NCBI RefSeq assembly: GCF_000003855.2
Contig: NW_003101645.1
Coordinates: 202,799-266,798, forward strand
Direction of reading: 5' to 3'
Source of the DNA: Blastomyces gilchristii SLH14081
Taxonomy: Eukaryota > Ascomycota > Eurotiomycetes > Onygenales > Ajellomycetaceae
Length of the DNA: 64,000 bases
Shown: in pieces, positions 1 to 11,456 of the stretch
Numbering within the stretch: position 1 is the first letter of the stretch
How the letters are laid out: each line of letters opens with the position of its first letter
Program-made: the position numbers and the translations under genes
Notes under the pieces: generated by a model
Seen by the model: only the letters and a program-made list of their open reading frames with translations
The model's database searches: none
What the model was told of the DNA's origin: nothing

Positions 1-862
1 CCTATTCCCGCATACCAATAGCAGCTGAGAGTTAAAACGACTGACTGGGGAGATAAAAGCCTCACTTCAGCTATCTTGACAGCAAGTACCCCGTAGTTAA
101 ATATCTCGTCCCGTGCCGTCCGCCGAAAAGACAAGTAGTATTATTAATTAATCAGTCGGGGACATCTGTTAGTTATCATACAGGATCAAGGTCAAGCAGG
201 TTTCTATAATTCGTTGATTTGTGCGCAGGAAGAGGTGGACGTCTTTGTACCAGATGTTGTTTATTCCGCATCGGGTAACTAGCACATATCATCATCCAAC
301 CTCTCTTCTTCTTCTTCTTCTTCTTCTTTTTCTTCTTCTGTACATCAACTATCAACTCCCACTCCCATTCTTTCTTCATCACGATAGAACCCCGGCCGAA
401 GTGTTAAAACCCTCGATGGTTACCATGAATGCTACCCCTAGGGCTGGGATTACAAGGCCGGCAGCCGGCTTTAGGGGAGATATTTAAAACATGGCGCTAG
501 GGATGGCACCACCACCCCCACCGGTAACTAATTCTTCCTGACAAGGCTGGTTCCTTTCTGCGTAATCGCCCGCCTGGGCGAAAGGGCGCTGAGCAGGGAA
601 CAGAAAGCTAAATTTCAACTATTCTTAGAGTAGCCTATGTACGGGCGTACGCTGGGTAAGTGACCAAATGCTCGGCGCCTTGAATTTGCCCGTATCGATT
701 GTTATTTGACTGGATCGTGGCGCCCTGGGCCTCCCTGATAATGAAAGTCTGCTCGTCCTGAAATCTCGCATCTCGGGGAAAGACAAGTGCTGGCACTTGA
801 ACAAACCACTGCTATCTAGAAGAATATTGCGAGACAAAAGCCTATTCGCACACTATTTGACC
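1..862. other. Intergenic region upstream of the Zn2Cys6 gene
   Basis: I see no supportable gene here. It holds a TTC-rich simple repeat at about 302-338 and presumably the promoter and 5' leader of the regulator that starts at 863. Short open frames across the TTC repeat encode low-complexity Leu or Lys runs and are not believable. A short imperfect palindrome (CCCCTAGG near 435 and TTAGGGG near 471) is present; I assign it no role. Confidence 0.6.
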
Positions 863-1440
863 ATGGAGAACCCAAATGGTGGCGGTGTCAAAATGAACAA
901 AACCTGCGACCAGTGTAGGCAGCGAAAGATTCGGTGCATCGGTGAGCGGGCCTTTCCCAGCGCGCCGTTTTTGTATATGGAGTACCAGTAACTTGAATCG
1001 ATTCTCATTCTCTCATTGTTTCTAGTTCCCGAAACGCCGTCGGGTTCGCAACCTAGGTGCACGTACTGCATAGTAAGTTTGATTTTTATGATCTATAGAA
1101 AGCCGTTAACTTGCCTTCACGCTGACCCCTTGTCCCTCAGAAACGGGGAATTCCCTGCTATTTCAGCGTTTTTCGCCGCAAGGCCCGGTTCAGAGGTAGC
1201 TACATCTGTCGCACCTAGTTAATCGTTCAATCCATGCGCTATTGTGCCTGTCGCTGATTTTTGGCTGGCCGAAAGTTGCCAATTCTTTGCCTGCCAGCTC
1301 ACGGCCTTCCGGGAAGGTAGCCTTGGGCGAGCTATTCGTCGACCGTGTCCTGCAGCATGGTCCGCAGGACGTTGTCCTTTCCGATGAGTCCGCCGTATTC
1401 ACGGTATGCTCCAGATTCAACGCAAGCACATTGATTTTTA

Positions 1441-1492
<52 letters not shown>

Positions 1493-3949
1493 CGGTTTGT
1501 CCACGACTAACGAGTTGGAAACCCGATAGTCTCCGGATGAAAAAGGTGAGGAGCCCCCTAGAATCAACTTGCAAGGACACTATTGAAGGTCTAACTTTGA
1601 TGAAATAAAACAATAGTCCCAAGCTGTGGCCTGGCTTTCTTCTCTGAGCAGAAAGTGGCATCCTTGAACCAAAGGATTGGCAATTCTCGGGTCCAGGATG
1701 TTGTCCAGAGACTCGACGATTTCATTTTAAACCGTTTGGGTATCCCAGACGCATCTTCATGGCCTCCTATTCCTTTCCACAAGCCTATGAAAAGGGAGCG
1801 GATCACTCCCGAAGAGGCCACTGGGTATATTCAAGGTAAGCAGACTGTCAATTCTTAAACTCGAGCAAGCTACATTATGCGGTGTATAGTGCTAAACTAA
1901 CATACATGAAGCTTTCTTTGTAAACCTTCACCCAGTATACCCATTTCTAGATCGTGAGGAGTTTGAGGCGCAGGCGTTCGACCCTAATCTGACGGCATTC
2001 CTGCACCACAATCCAGTCTTCTCCGCCCTGTATCACTGTATTCTAGCTTTGGGTAGCCAATTTCTCGGATGCGGAACATTCGAACCAGGAAAAGGGAGAT
2101 CATGGGAACTTTTCCAGGTGGCTATAAGCCACATGTCTGATATAATTATCCCCCGAGAATCTATTGAAAGTGTGCAAGTATGATACTACTTTCCCCAACA
2201 TTTAAACGCTGTGGAGTCTGCTTGCTGATTATGACATTTGGCCTGTAGGCTTTAGTTGCAATGGTAAGAACCTACCAGTGGTACTTCGCACTGAACTATT
2301 GCAAGGTGATCTAATCTTCAATTCTTTCCGTTCAAATAGTCGATATATGCTATGAACTCTTGTGCCCTGCAACTTGATGGGTTTTTTCTCTCTCATGCCG
2401 CCCGTATGGTCGTTGAACTTCGGTACCACAAGAATGTCAGCTCAGAGCCCAAGCACCTCAGGGTGTTTTGGGTTATCTATGCCTTAGAGAAACAACAAGG
2501 CATGCATTGCCGCACATGCTCTGTGAGTACTATCCCAGAGTCTATATGACTTCATACGTGGAGCCTTGTGCAGCGGCGCGGTTTAATTAATTCAAACAAA
2601 CAAAACAGATCATACCAGACGAAGATATCGGTTGTGTGATTCCGCCATTCCCAGAGGCACAATACGAGAACTTCAACTGGTTTGTTTCGCTGATCCAAAT
2701 CGGACGTATTACGTCTATTATCTACACATCTCTCTTCTCAGTGAGCGCTTCATTGCGATCTCGAGAGTCCTCCCAGTCAACCATTGAGCAGGTCCATGAA
2801 ATGCTCGAGGCATGGCGCCAATCTATCCCCGCTGAGATCAGACCAGGCAGCGCAGCTCAGTTCCCCGTCTCTGCGCCTCCGAGTACCAACTTGGCCGCGC
2901 TCCATATACATTTCAGTTACTATCACACTATCATTGCTCTAGATCGTCTCTCCCTCTATCTCAACCGTGACGGCGGGTCCAAAGCACAATCGAGTAAACA
3001 GAGGCTTATGAGCACTGCGCGAACCGTGATCGAATTGACCAAGCACATCGACATACAACCTCAAGTTCCAATGTTGTAAGTTCGATACTATACAACCTGC
3101 TCTCTTCATCTGTATCCAGGATATCGCTGATATATACATGCATAGCATACTCGCCGTCCTTCCCGTCTCAGCCGTATTCATTCTCTTCGATCTCGTCATC
3201 CACAACCCATTTCATCGCGAGTCTAGAACAAATCTGTCACTTCTGGATTCCGCCGCTGGATACTTTGCGCTTATGGGGATCGCCTCCAACCATTCTATGC
3301 CAGGCAGCATTATGCCTGAGTTTACGCACATTGCCAGAGAGTACTTTTGGAAGGTTCAGCACCAAAAGGGGACGGTGACTGGTAGGAAGAAATCCGCCGC
3401 TGAAGCGCCGCCGGAGGATAACAATACCATGGAGAAACCTGTCGTCGCCCAGGAGGTGAATATGAAAGGGTCACCGTCATATCTTACCGGAAGCCCTACT
3501 TTCCAAATGGTAAAACTTTTCCTGCCTCCCTACCCCACCTCATTCCCCATCCCCATGAATTTTTTTTCCCTTTCTTTCTTTTGTTCCATGTCTACACCGC
3601 ACCCCCGCTAACACCGCACCCAACAAAGGAGCCTCTGATCCCATCAACAACAACGGACCCAGGTATACGGGTAGCCAGAGGCTGCTCCCATCCAAGCTCT
3701 CACACCGGCTCCGTGGACTCCGACTACCTAGAATACCCAACGCCCATAGCCTTCGACGCAGCTTCCGATTTCCAGATCGGAGAATCGGTAGATCTCAGGA
3801 CGCTCTTTGGGTGGGGGTTCCCAGCCGGCGGCACGTCGATGATGACGATGGACGAATGGGCGGCTGACCCTATGAATTTCGAACCCGCCGCCGGCGTAGG
3901 TGAACTTGAGCTTGGTACCGATTGTGTGGGGCATATGCAGGGTACTTAG
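863..3949 (+). CDS. Zn2Cys6 fungal transcription factor
   Basis: A nuclear DNA-binding regulator. Exons: 863-941, 1026-1072, 1141-1195, 1276-1403, 1652-1835, 1912-2177, 2249-2263, 2340-2522, 2609-3075, 3146-3509, 3629-3949. They total 2,109 bases (702 aa) and all ten introns are GT-AG and keep frame. The N-terminus shows the zinc cluster CDQCRQRKIRC followed by CTYC and a sixth cysteine in RGIPC; the cluster is split over three exons, which supports the first introns. The middle matches the fungal-specific transcription factor domain (NLHPVYPFLDREEF, then LALGSQFLGCG and VFWVIYALEK). The C-terminus is acidic and low-complexity, a plausible activation region. The 15-base seventh exon (ALVAM) is needed to join the frames. 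Intron 4 is 248 bases and holds a run of 50 T. The gene ends 515 bases from the convergent ABC pump, so pump control is a plausible but unproven role. Confidence 0.9.
1443..1492 (+). repeat. Poly-T tract (50 T) inside an intron
   Basis: An uninterrupted run of 50 T lies inside intron 4 (1404-1651) of the Zn2Cys6 gene. The flanking exons have normal composition. Such homopolymers change length easily and could affect assembly or splicing. It may also be the fossil tail of a retroposed sequence, but no target duplication is visible. Confidence 0.9.
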
Positions 3950-4464
3950 ATCGGTGAGGAAGTGAAAGTAGGAAATAGAGTGTGGGTTTGGGTTTGTGAA
4001 GAGGGTTTCGTGAGGGTTTTATCTTTAAAGATATTTCTATTTCGTTATTTCTATATATATATTTTCTGACTTTTAAAATATAGCAAACTGTGTTATCAAT
4101 GCCGTTCTAATGATGTCAGCGTTCAAGTGGTGCGTAACCATGCAATATATACGCATACCCAGTAGACGTGTAGTGAAAATAAGGAAAGAATAAAGAAAGG
4201 GAATGAAAATACAAAGAGAAAGAAAAAAGGAGAAAGAAAAAGTGAAAATAAAAGCTCCACCGTTTCTATCATGGTTAGTTCCAAACATTACCCAGCAGAT
4301 CCAACGCCTGTGAACATGCAATCTTTTTAGTCCCATATCGCAAAAAGAGGAGGAAGCCTCCAGAAGAAGGAAGGGCGGGGGCGGGGAGATGAAACAAGAA
4401 CGACAAACCAAAAAACAAAAGAAACCTCCCTCCATCCCCCTTCCATTAACCACGCCACACCCAC
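3950..4464. other. Convergent intergenic region
   Basis: 515 bases between the stop codons of the regulator and the ABC transporter. It is A/T-rich at first (TATATATA near 4053), then purine-rich, and probably holds both 3' UTRs. No gene is seen. Confidence 0.6.
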
Positions 4465-7400
4465 CTACGCCCGCTTATGCTCCTTTCCCTTCGGCATCCT
4501 CACAAGCCAATACAACCCCATCGCCGCCCCAACATTAACCACAACATAAACCCACAACAGCCCAAAATTCCTCCACACATCCGCGTAATAGATATCAAAG
4601 CGAGACAGGAACTGGTCCGTCGTGGCGACGATGCAGTACCGGCACGCCTCCACCGCTTCGGCTGGATTGAGCAGCACGCCCTTGGCGGCGTCCGCGAAGG
4701 GTGTCAGGAACTCGCCGCAGGTCATGTTGGCGGGCGGTAGGATTTGGAGGAGCTCGGTTTCGGAGCAGGTGACGGTTGTGCCGGCGAGGGCGGCGGCCAT
4801 GACGCCGCCGACAAGGTAGGTTGCCGGGGATACGGGGTGCATCCAGGTCCAGAAGGAGGGGAAGTTGGCTTTGGGGATTGTGACGCTGTTGGAGGGGGAA
4901 GTAATGTTAGTGATATTTTCGTGAAGGCTATGTATGGGAGGACTTGTATCGATGGAGAGAAGGGGTTTTTTTCTTTTTTCTTGGAGAGGGGCGGTGGGGG
5001 GCTTGCTTACCCGCAAAAGACCAAGCAGAATATCCACAAAAGACTCGCAATGACGCCACCAATCTCAGCATTGGGGACCCAGGTAATGGCGAAGTGAGAG
5101 AATGTGCTTGTGAATAGCATGAACATCCACAAGAAGAGGAAGCAGAGGAATCCGCGGACGGTCTGGTCATCAGCCGTTGTGTTCACAACAAACCCGACTG
5201 GATAATACCAGCAGAAATAGACCAAGACGGCCATCAACGTATTCCAGACGGCTTCAACTAGGATATTAGAGAGTACGAAGGCTATTTAATGGCGAGCTGT
5301 CAGTTGCTATTTTCACTTTTATACATTGCTGAATCAAAAGGCAAAAAGAAGTGGGGGGGAGGGGGGGGGGCTTACTAGTCCACTGGTAAATTTTCGAAGG
5401 TCGCTCGCGAACTTCATATAGGGATCGCTGAGGGAGAAACATGGGCATGATCTGCTCGTTGATATTATTGAACATAATGAGGAACATAAAGATGGCATAA
5501 AGCTGGTTCTGGAGGCCCTGGATAGAGTTCTCTGCCTTGAAACTAAAGCCAATGTAAAGGGACTAAATAGAGGAGGTGGAAAACATTAGCCGTCTCCTTT
5601 TCAATAATACTCGATGAATCGTACGCTCCGACAGAAACGTAGGAGGAGATTCTCCCACATACCGTGATAACGATTAGCCCAATCTTAGACCAGATGTACG
5701 TAGGCGAGCGCCAGAAATGCTTCCAGGTACGACTGAGAACGAGCAAGAATTGCGTCCAGAGCGATGCAACAAATTCGCGGTGCTGAGACGACTCACTACC
5801 GGCGGCTTCCAAAGCTTGCGTGCCTTCGTTCGCCTTCATTGCGGTTGCGAGGCTACGGAGGTGTGCCAGTTCCTTCTTAGCTGCTTCGAACTCGGAAGAG
5901 TCTCGCCATACCTGGTGCCAATCAATGCCGACAGTGTCGTCGGTCTTTGGCTTGATAATTTCAAGCATCCATTCGGCCTGATTTGCTTCAGTGGCACATT
6001 TGGGGGCGCCGTTCCGCTCGAAGTAGTTGATTAGAGTCCTTGATTTGGGACCGAGATCTGCGCGGAGTAGAAGAGGCGTGTTATTAGCGATCATGATTCT
6101 TGCACTGCATCTAAATTTTTCGTGGCTGCTACCGGCCTTCCCAACTTACCACCAAAGTAAACCGTTTTACCACCAGGCGCAAGTAACAGCAGCCGATCGA
6201 ACTGGTCAAAGAGAAGCGCCGATGGCTGATGAATCGTGCAAAGAACCGCCTGCCCACTTCGGGTGAGCTTCTTAATAAGCTGGCAGATCGCCCATGATGT
6301 CTGAGAGTCGAGGCCAGAAGTAGGTTCATCAAGGAAAAGCAGCAGTTGGGGGCGCGCGGCGAGTTCAACGCCAATTGTGAGGCGTTTTCGTTGTTCTACG
6401 TTCAATCCTTCTCCCGGGACACCCACAACGGCGTTGGCGAAGCTCTGCATGTCAAGGAGATTGATAACATAGTCGACGTATTCCAGCTTCTCCTTCTTGG
6501 GGATCTCTGCGGATTGGCGCAGCAGAGCGCTGAACACCAGGGCCTCCCGGACTGTCATGGTGTTTAGGTGCAGGTCCTGCTGTTGCACGTAGCCGACACG
6601 GTGCTGGAAGGAGGAGTCTGTTGGGGAGCCGTTGATAAGCGTGTCGCCAGTCACGACGCCCACGGTCACACGGCTTGCAAGTACGTCGAGGAGGGTGGTC
6701 TTCCCGGCGCCGGAAACGCCCTGGAAAAAGGGGGTTTAGTAAAAAATGATAGAGCGTGACGGATTTGCATGGGGGAGAGTATACTCACCATAAGTGCGGT
6801 TGAGGTACCCGGTTTGACCCATCCATCTACATGATCAAGAATGCGCCGACCATTGCCTTTAATGGTGATATCGTAGCACAGGTTTTCCCAGTGGAACACG
6901 GCTCCGCCATTGACCGGCCCAGAGCTAGTGGAGTCAGTGACTACGTTGGTATCATTCGAATGGAAATATTCATTCCTAGCGTGCGGCTGGATTTCGGCAT
7001 CATCCATGGAAGCCTTCTCAGAGGTACGAGCCAGCTTGCCGGACGGGAAAATGAGGACTTCGCCCTTGCTCTTGGGCGGTTTTGCATATTCGAAAGCAAT
7101 GATGTACATCGTGAAGAAAGCGATCAAGAAGGCGAATAGAATTCCAATATCTCTGAGGAAGTTGTCAGCATGCAGTCATGAAAAACAAAAAAGGAATATT
7201 AGTTTCTGAGATTGGAGTGTTAACTCACCTCCACTTATTCGCCTCATAGTACTCATACGTCAATGCGATGTACCTATCCCCATTGACTGTGGTAGAGCCA
7301 GGGAGCGCGCCCACAGAAGAACAAACCATCGACTCATTGGGAAGGTTGTCATAACCGGGTCCCTTGGGGACAATATCCGCGCAGGGGTACTCCAAGCCGT

Positions 7401-9724
7401 GAAACTCATTAGCCATCAGAGCCTCGAATGCATAGGCGAACGGGTTAATGTAGTTCATCCATCGCGACCATCCGGGAAGATGATTCACCGGGATGGTATA
7501 TCCCGTGTACATAATTAGCCCAAGACTGAGGATGGAGCTGGGAACCATGGCCTGGTATGCGGTTCGAGTGATGCTGGCTAGCCAGCGGTAGAGGCATGAC
7601 ATGACGAGGGTAAGGACGTATGTTGTCAGGCAGAAGAAGAAGAAGGGGCCAGCTTCTCGGCGAAGGTTTGCCATAAAGTAGATAACCACGTTAAAGACGA
7701 TCATGTTGACAGTCTTATATGGTAGGTCTATTACGTAGCTTGCGATGGCCTGAGTGGACTGGTGATAGAAGGCATATTTGTGTTGTTTCTCAATGACAGG
7801 GCGTTCAGCATACACAGTAAGCACCTATTGGTGTGATTAGTAACTGTCGCCAGATGAACAAATCAGTTAAACTAAATGGGGAGATTTTACCTCGAGTTGA
7901 CTGGCAAAGGCATTAAACAGGATTGCGAAGAAGACAATACCTCCACGGTAGTAGAGCGACGAAGTATCGGGTTTCAGGTCATAGTACATACTCCCAAGAA
8001 GCAGCGCGATGATAAGGTTGAACAGGAGAGAAGAAATAGTGAATCCAGGATCTGCAAGGAGCCTTCTGTAGGCGCGCCATAGGGTTAAGCCCACCTGCTG
8101 CTTGTATGAGATAATATAAGGGGACTTGAGGCGCTGGCTCTTTGCCTGTTCGGCACGGCGGGATTTGTTGAATTCTTCAAGGCGTTCTGCAGATGGGTGG
8201 TTCTCTTCATATGTTGCTAGTTCGTGCAAGATGTTCTGCCTGGCTTGGCTTTCACGCCACCTCGCAGCAAATTCGTTGGGGCTTCGGGGTACCCGGTTCT
8301 CGAATCCGGGCTTGGGACGTCGTTCTCCTGGGCTCGTCATGGATGTGAGGAAGTCGGGTATTGTTTGTCTAGGGGGGCCTGAAAAGAGATGAATTGACTT
8401 AGCACAACGCTATGTTCCGTCACTCCTACGTTTGGGAAACACTTACACTCGAACCCCAGGCTTTCAAAGTAGGCCTTGGCCTCCGTTGTCTTTCCAAAGA
8501 AAATCTGACGCCCTTCATACAGAACGATCACCCGGTCGAATTGCTAGTTAAATAAATCAAAATTAGTTAGGAAGAATAGAGAATAGAGCTAGGTGGAGAG
8601 TCTCACCTCATACGCAGCCTGCGGAGCCTGATAGATAGCAACAGCAGCAGCTACGCCTATCAAATCAGCCTGCAAGCGCAGACTCTTGCAGAACGTAATG
8701 GCATTGGCACTATCCAAGCCCCGAGTCGAATTATCCCAGCATTGAAACTTGGCTCCGCTGAGCGCAGCTTCGGCAATACTAACGCGCTTCCTCTCGCCAC
8801 CGCTGACGCCGCGCACAAAGTCATCACCGACGCGGGTGTTCACGGTGTGGGCGATACCAAAGGCAGCCATCATGACATCACGCATCATGGTATCGGCTTG
8901 CTCGCGTGAGAAGCCGCCCGGAATGTGACGCAACGAGCGACATCGTGCAGCGAAGGACAGAGTCTCTCCGACAGTGAGGTGGGCCAGGTGCGAGTCCACC
9001 TCTGCGTTGTAGAGGACGTCGCCGCGAATGGACCTCAATACATGCTTGCGGTCGATGCCTTGAGCATGATAAAATGAACTGTCAGCATGATCGGTTCGGT
9101 TCGGCTCACCCATCTCCATCTCAGGAGCAAGGATGATCTGAAAAAAGGGGAGAGGAAGGAAGGGATATTCACAGTACCTCGATAATTCAAGTACGATTCC
9201 TCGCTCACCCGGAACCCGGAAGTCTCGCCCGCCAATGTCTTCAGAAACGTCGAGCACCCGGAGCCCGGCGGCCCAAGCACAAGCAGAAGCTCACCCTGCT
9301 CGACAACACCGTCAAAGTCCCGCAGGATATCAATTCGCTTCCCCTGCCGCTTCGCACCTACCAAGCCCGCCAGGGACGAGAGGATGCTGGTGACCATGTT
9401 AGAGACGGTGGGCTGGCTTTCCACGCCAGTGCTCCACCCATAGGCGCTCAGGTGCTTGAACGCAACGCCGAGAAACCGATCAGGCGCCGATAGGGGGTCG
9501 GCCTCGTAGAGGCGCAGGAGTGCCTTGACCCATTCGCGCGGATTGAAGGTTGGTGATTTGGGGTCCAGGTGGGTGCCCAGCTCGGGGTTGTATGCCCTGA
9601 TATCCTGGTCGATCGTGCTCGAGGCCCGGGTCAGTCGTCGGGAGAGTCTTCCGACTTCATCGTCGAAATTCTGCTCCTCATCGTCGGCGCGGGAGGGTCT
9701 GATGGCCTTCTCCGATTGGGACAT
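4465..9724 (-). CDS. PDR/ABCG-type multidrug ABC transporter (full size)
   Basis: A plasma-membrane drug efflux pump of the pleiotropic drug resistance family, laid out NBD-TMD-NBD-TMD. Removing ten GT-AG introns (9059-9177, 8544-8606, 8379-8446, 7825-7890, 7153-7228, 6721-6788, 6058-6149, 5563-5662, 5282-5375, 4886-5010) gives 4,389 bases, 1,462 aa, the usual PDR length. NBD1 has the degenerate fungal Walker [10 protein letters not shown] at residues 151-159, signature [10 protein letters not shown] at about 267, and the PDR-type Walker [14 protein letters not shown]2 has a canonical Walker A ([14 protein letters not shown]), the degenerate signature [12 protein letters not shown] and Walker [14 protein letters not shown]. 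This asymmetry, with one deviant ATP site, is typical of the family. Each half has about six membrane helices, and the last external loop is cysteine-containing. Related pumps (CDR1, atrF/abcB groups) export azoles and toxins; the substrate here is not readable from sequence. Intron 9 holds a G-rich run near 5352-5370. Confidence 0.96.
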
Positions 9725-11456
9725 CGCACGATCTGCGGCGCCGTTTGTGCGAGAGGTATGTTTTCCGCGTCCCTAGGCTGGAGTTCTGCAATCTATATCT
9801 ATATATATATGAGGATAAGGGTATGGATATATAGGTAGATATGGACGAAACGAAAGCAATAATGAGAGTATATTGAACTTCTCAACCAAAAAAAAAAAAA
9901 AAAAAAAGAATACGCCGTAAGAATGCACAATAATAAAAACTCGTCAATTCAAGTGTACTCAGTCAATATAAGTTAACTGAACCTGATACGAATAGTAAAA
10001 TTAAAAACAAACCCCATCATCGCTGACGGAGGCGACATATATACATATACAGAAATATGTATATCATGAACCGGACCACCACTGACCAACACCGCACGCA
10101 GGGCCGCAATCATCATCAGGCAACACATCAAGACAAATGGACTCCATAGTCCGCAACATCATTCCCTCTCGAACTCCAATTCCAACTCTGGAATGGAAAA
10201 ATCTCTTCCACTCCGCACCGCACAACAGAGTATGACAGCAGGTTGCGCTGCGTTGCGTTGAGTGGAGTTGAGAGAACCGCGGGTGCGGTGCGGCGTTAGG
10301 GACCCGGAACCCTAACTAATAATAATAAGGAGCGGTGTTCGTCAAACCATCTTGAACACCGTGAAAAAAACACCAGTGGAAGCCGAACAACCTCCTTCGC
10401 ACGTAATTCTGTGCGCGTGCACCTCTAGTTAGCTCTTGTTGATTTATTTAGCGCGGCACTAAAGACATCGTCACTTATTGTATCTTGTCGGGCCGAAATC
10501 ATATTATGTACTGTCTGTAGTCCGGAGTACGGAGTTCTAGTTAAATGATATATCCGTCTGCCTAGAAGTTAGAACCTCGTACGGCCGAATGCGGGATACG
10601 GACGGAAGCCACTACTAGTTGGTGGTTGTGGTGTGGCTCAATAGGCCTTAATGAGCATGTTCTTCTTCTTCTTCACCTTCGCTGTCACCTACCTTGTCCT
10701 TGACCCTGACCTTGCTGGAAAAAAGAGAAAAGCGAGTCTGCCCGTCGGGCTGATATGTGTCTTCTTTTTTTCCTCCTCTTTCGTCGACTCATACATAACT
10801 GGATAGATAGACGGACATGTTTTTGTGTCTGAGGATGTTGAGTAGTGGTCCCGCAAGCTGGATATCCGGAAGCCGCGAGCTGTGAGGAGGGAGGGACAAA
10901 AACTGCTGCACCCACCACCGTTCTGAATGAATAAAATAAAATAAAATAAAAATAAAATAAAATAAAAACGATGATGATGATGGTGATGATTATGACGCAC
11001 CCGCCCCACCAGTAGCTGAGTGTTTTAATTTTTAAATATATGTAAACACATACGGCGTACATATATCCATTTTTCCACTTCCTTGTAGGTCGCAGGACGC
11101 GAATTACTTCACTATAATCCCAGCATAGACCGGACGGGACGGGCTCTCATCTCATGGAGTCATGATGGGGTTCTTCTGTGATTTTGCAAAAGGGGCCTTC
11201 CAATCAAACCTGTCCATATCATACCGTTTCCTTCACAGTCAAGTCCTCCATTTCCCTAAATCTCCCACATGCTACTTCCATCCCTCCCCGGCCCAAACGT
11301 GCACCCCCACCGGCATGAAAAATGAGGACGCCGGACATCTCATGAGAGGAAAAGGAGAGACAGGCAGAGGGGAAAAAGGGGGAGAGAGAGAGATAAACGT
11401 GACATCCTGCCTGCCATCCGTTTTGTCTACTATACCAGTAGGAGTGGCGATCATCC
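9725..11456. other. Intergenic region between the ABC pump and the F-box gene
   Basis: About 1.7 kb without a supportable gene. It starts with the promoter/leader of the ABC gene, including TATATA repeats at 9797-9810 and an A-run at 9888-9906. Further right are simple AAAAT repeats (10930-10967) and a GATGAT stretch (10970-10990). The open frames here translate to low-complexity runs and are rejected. Confidence 0.6.

Noticed and set aside
221..487. An 88-codon open frame across the TTC repeat
   Set aside because: It translates mostly to a Leu run from simple repeat and has no neighbouring support.
10685..11062. Open frames on the minus strand between the ABC and F-box genes
   Set aside because: They consist of simple-repeat translations (Ile/Phe/Tyr and His runs), with no domain and no splice context.
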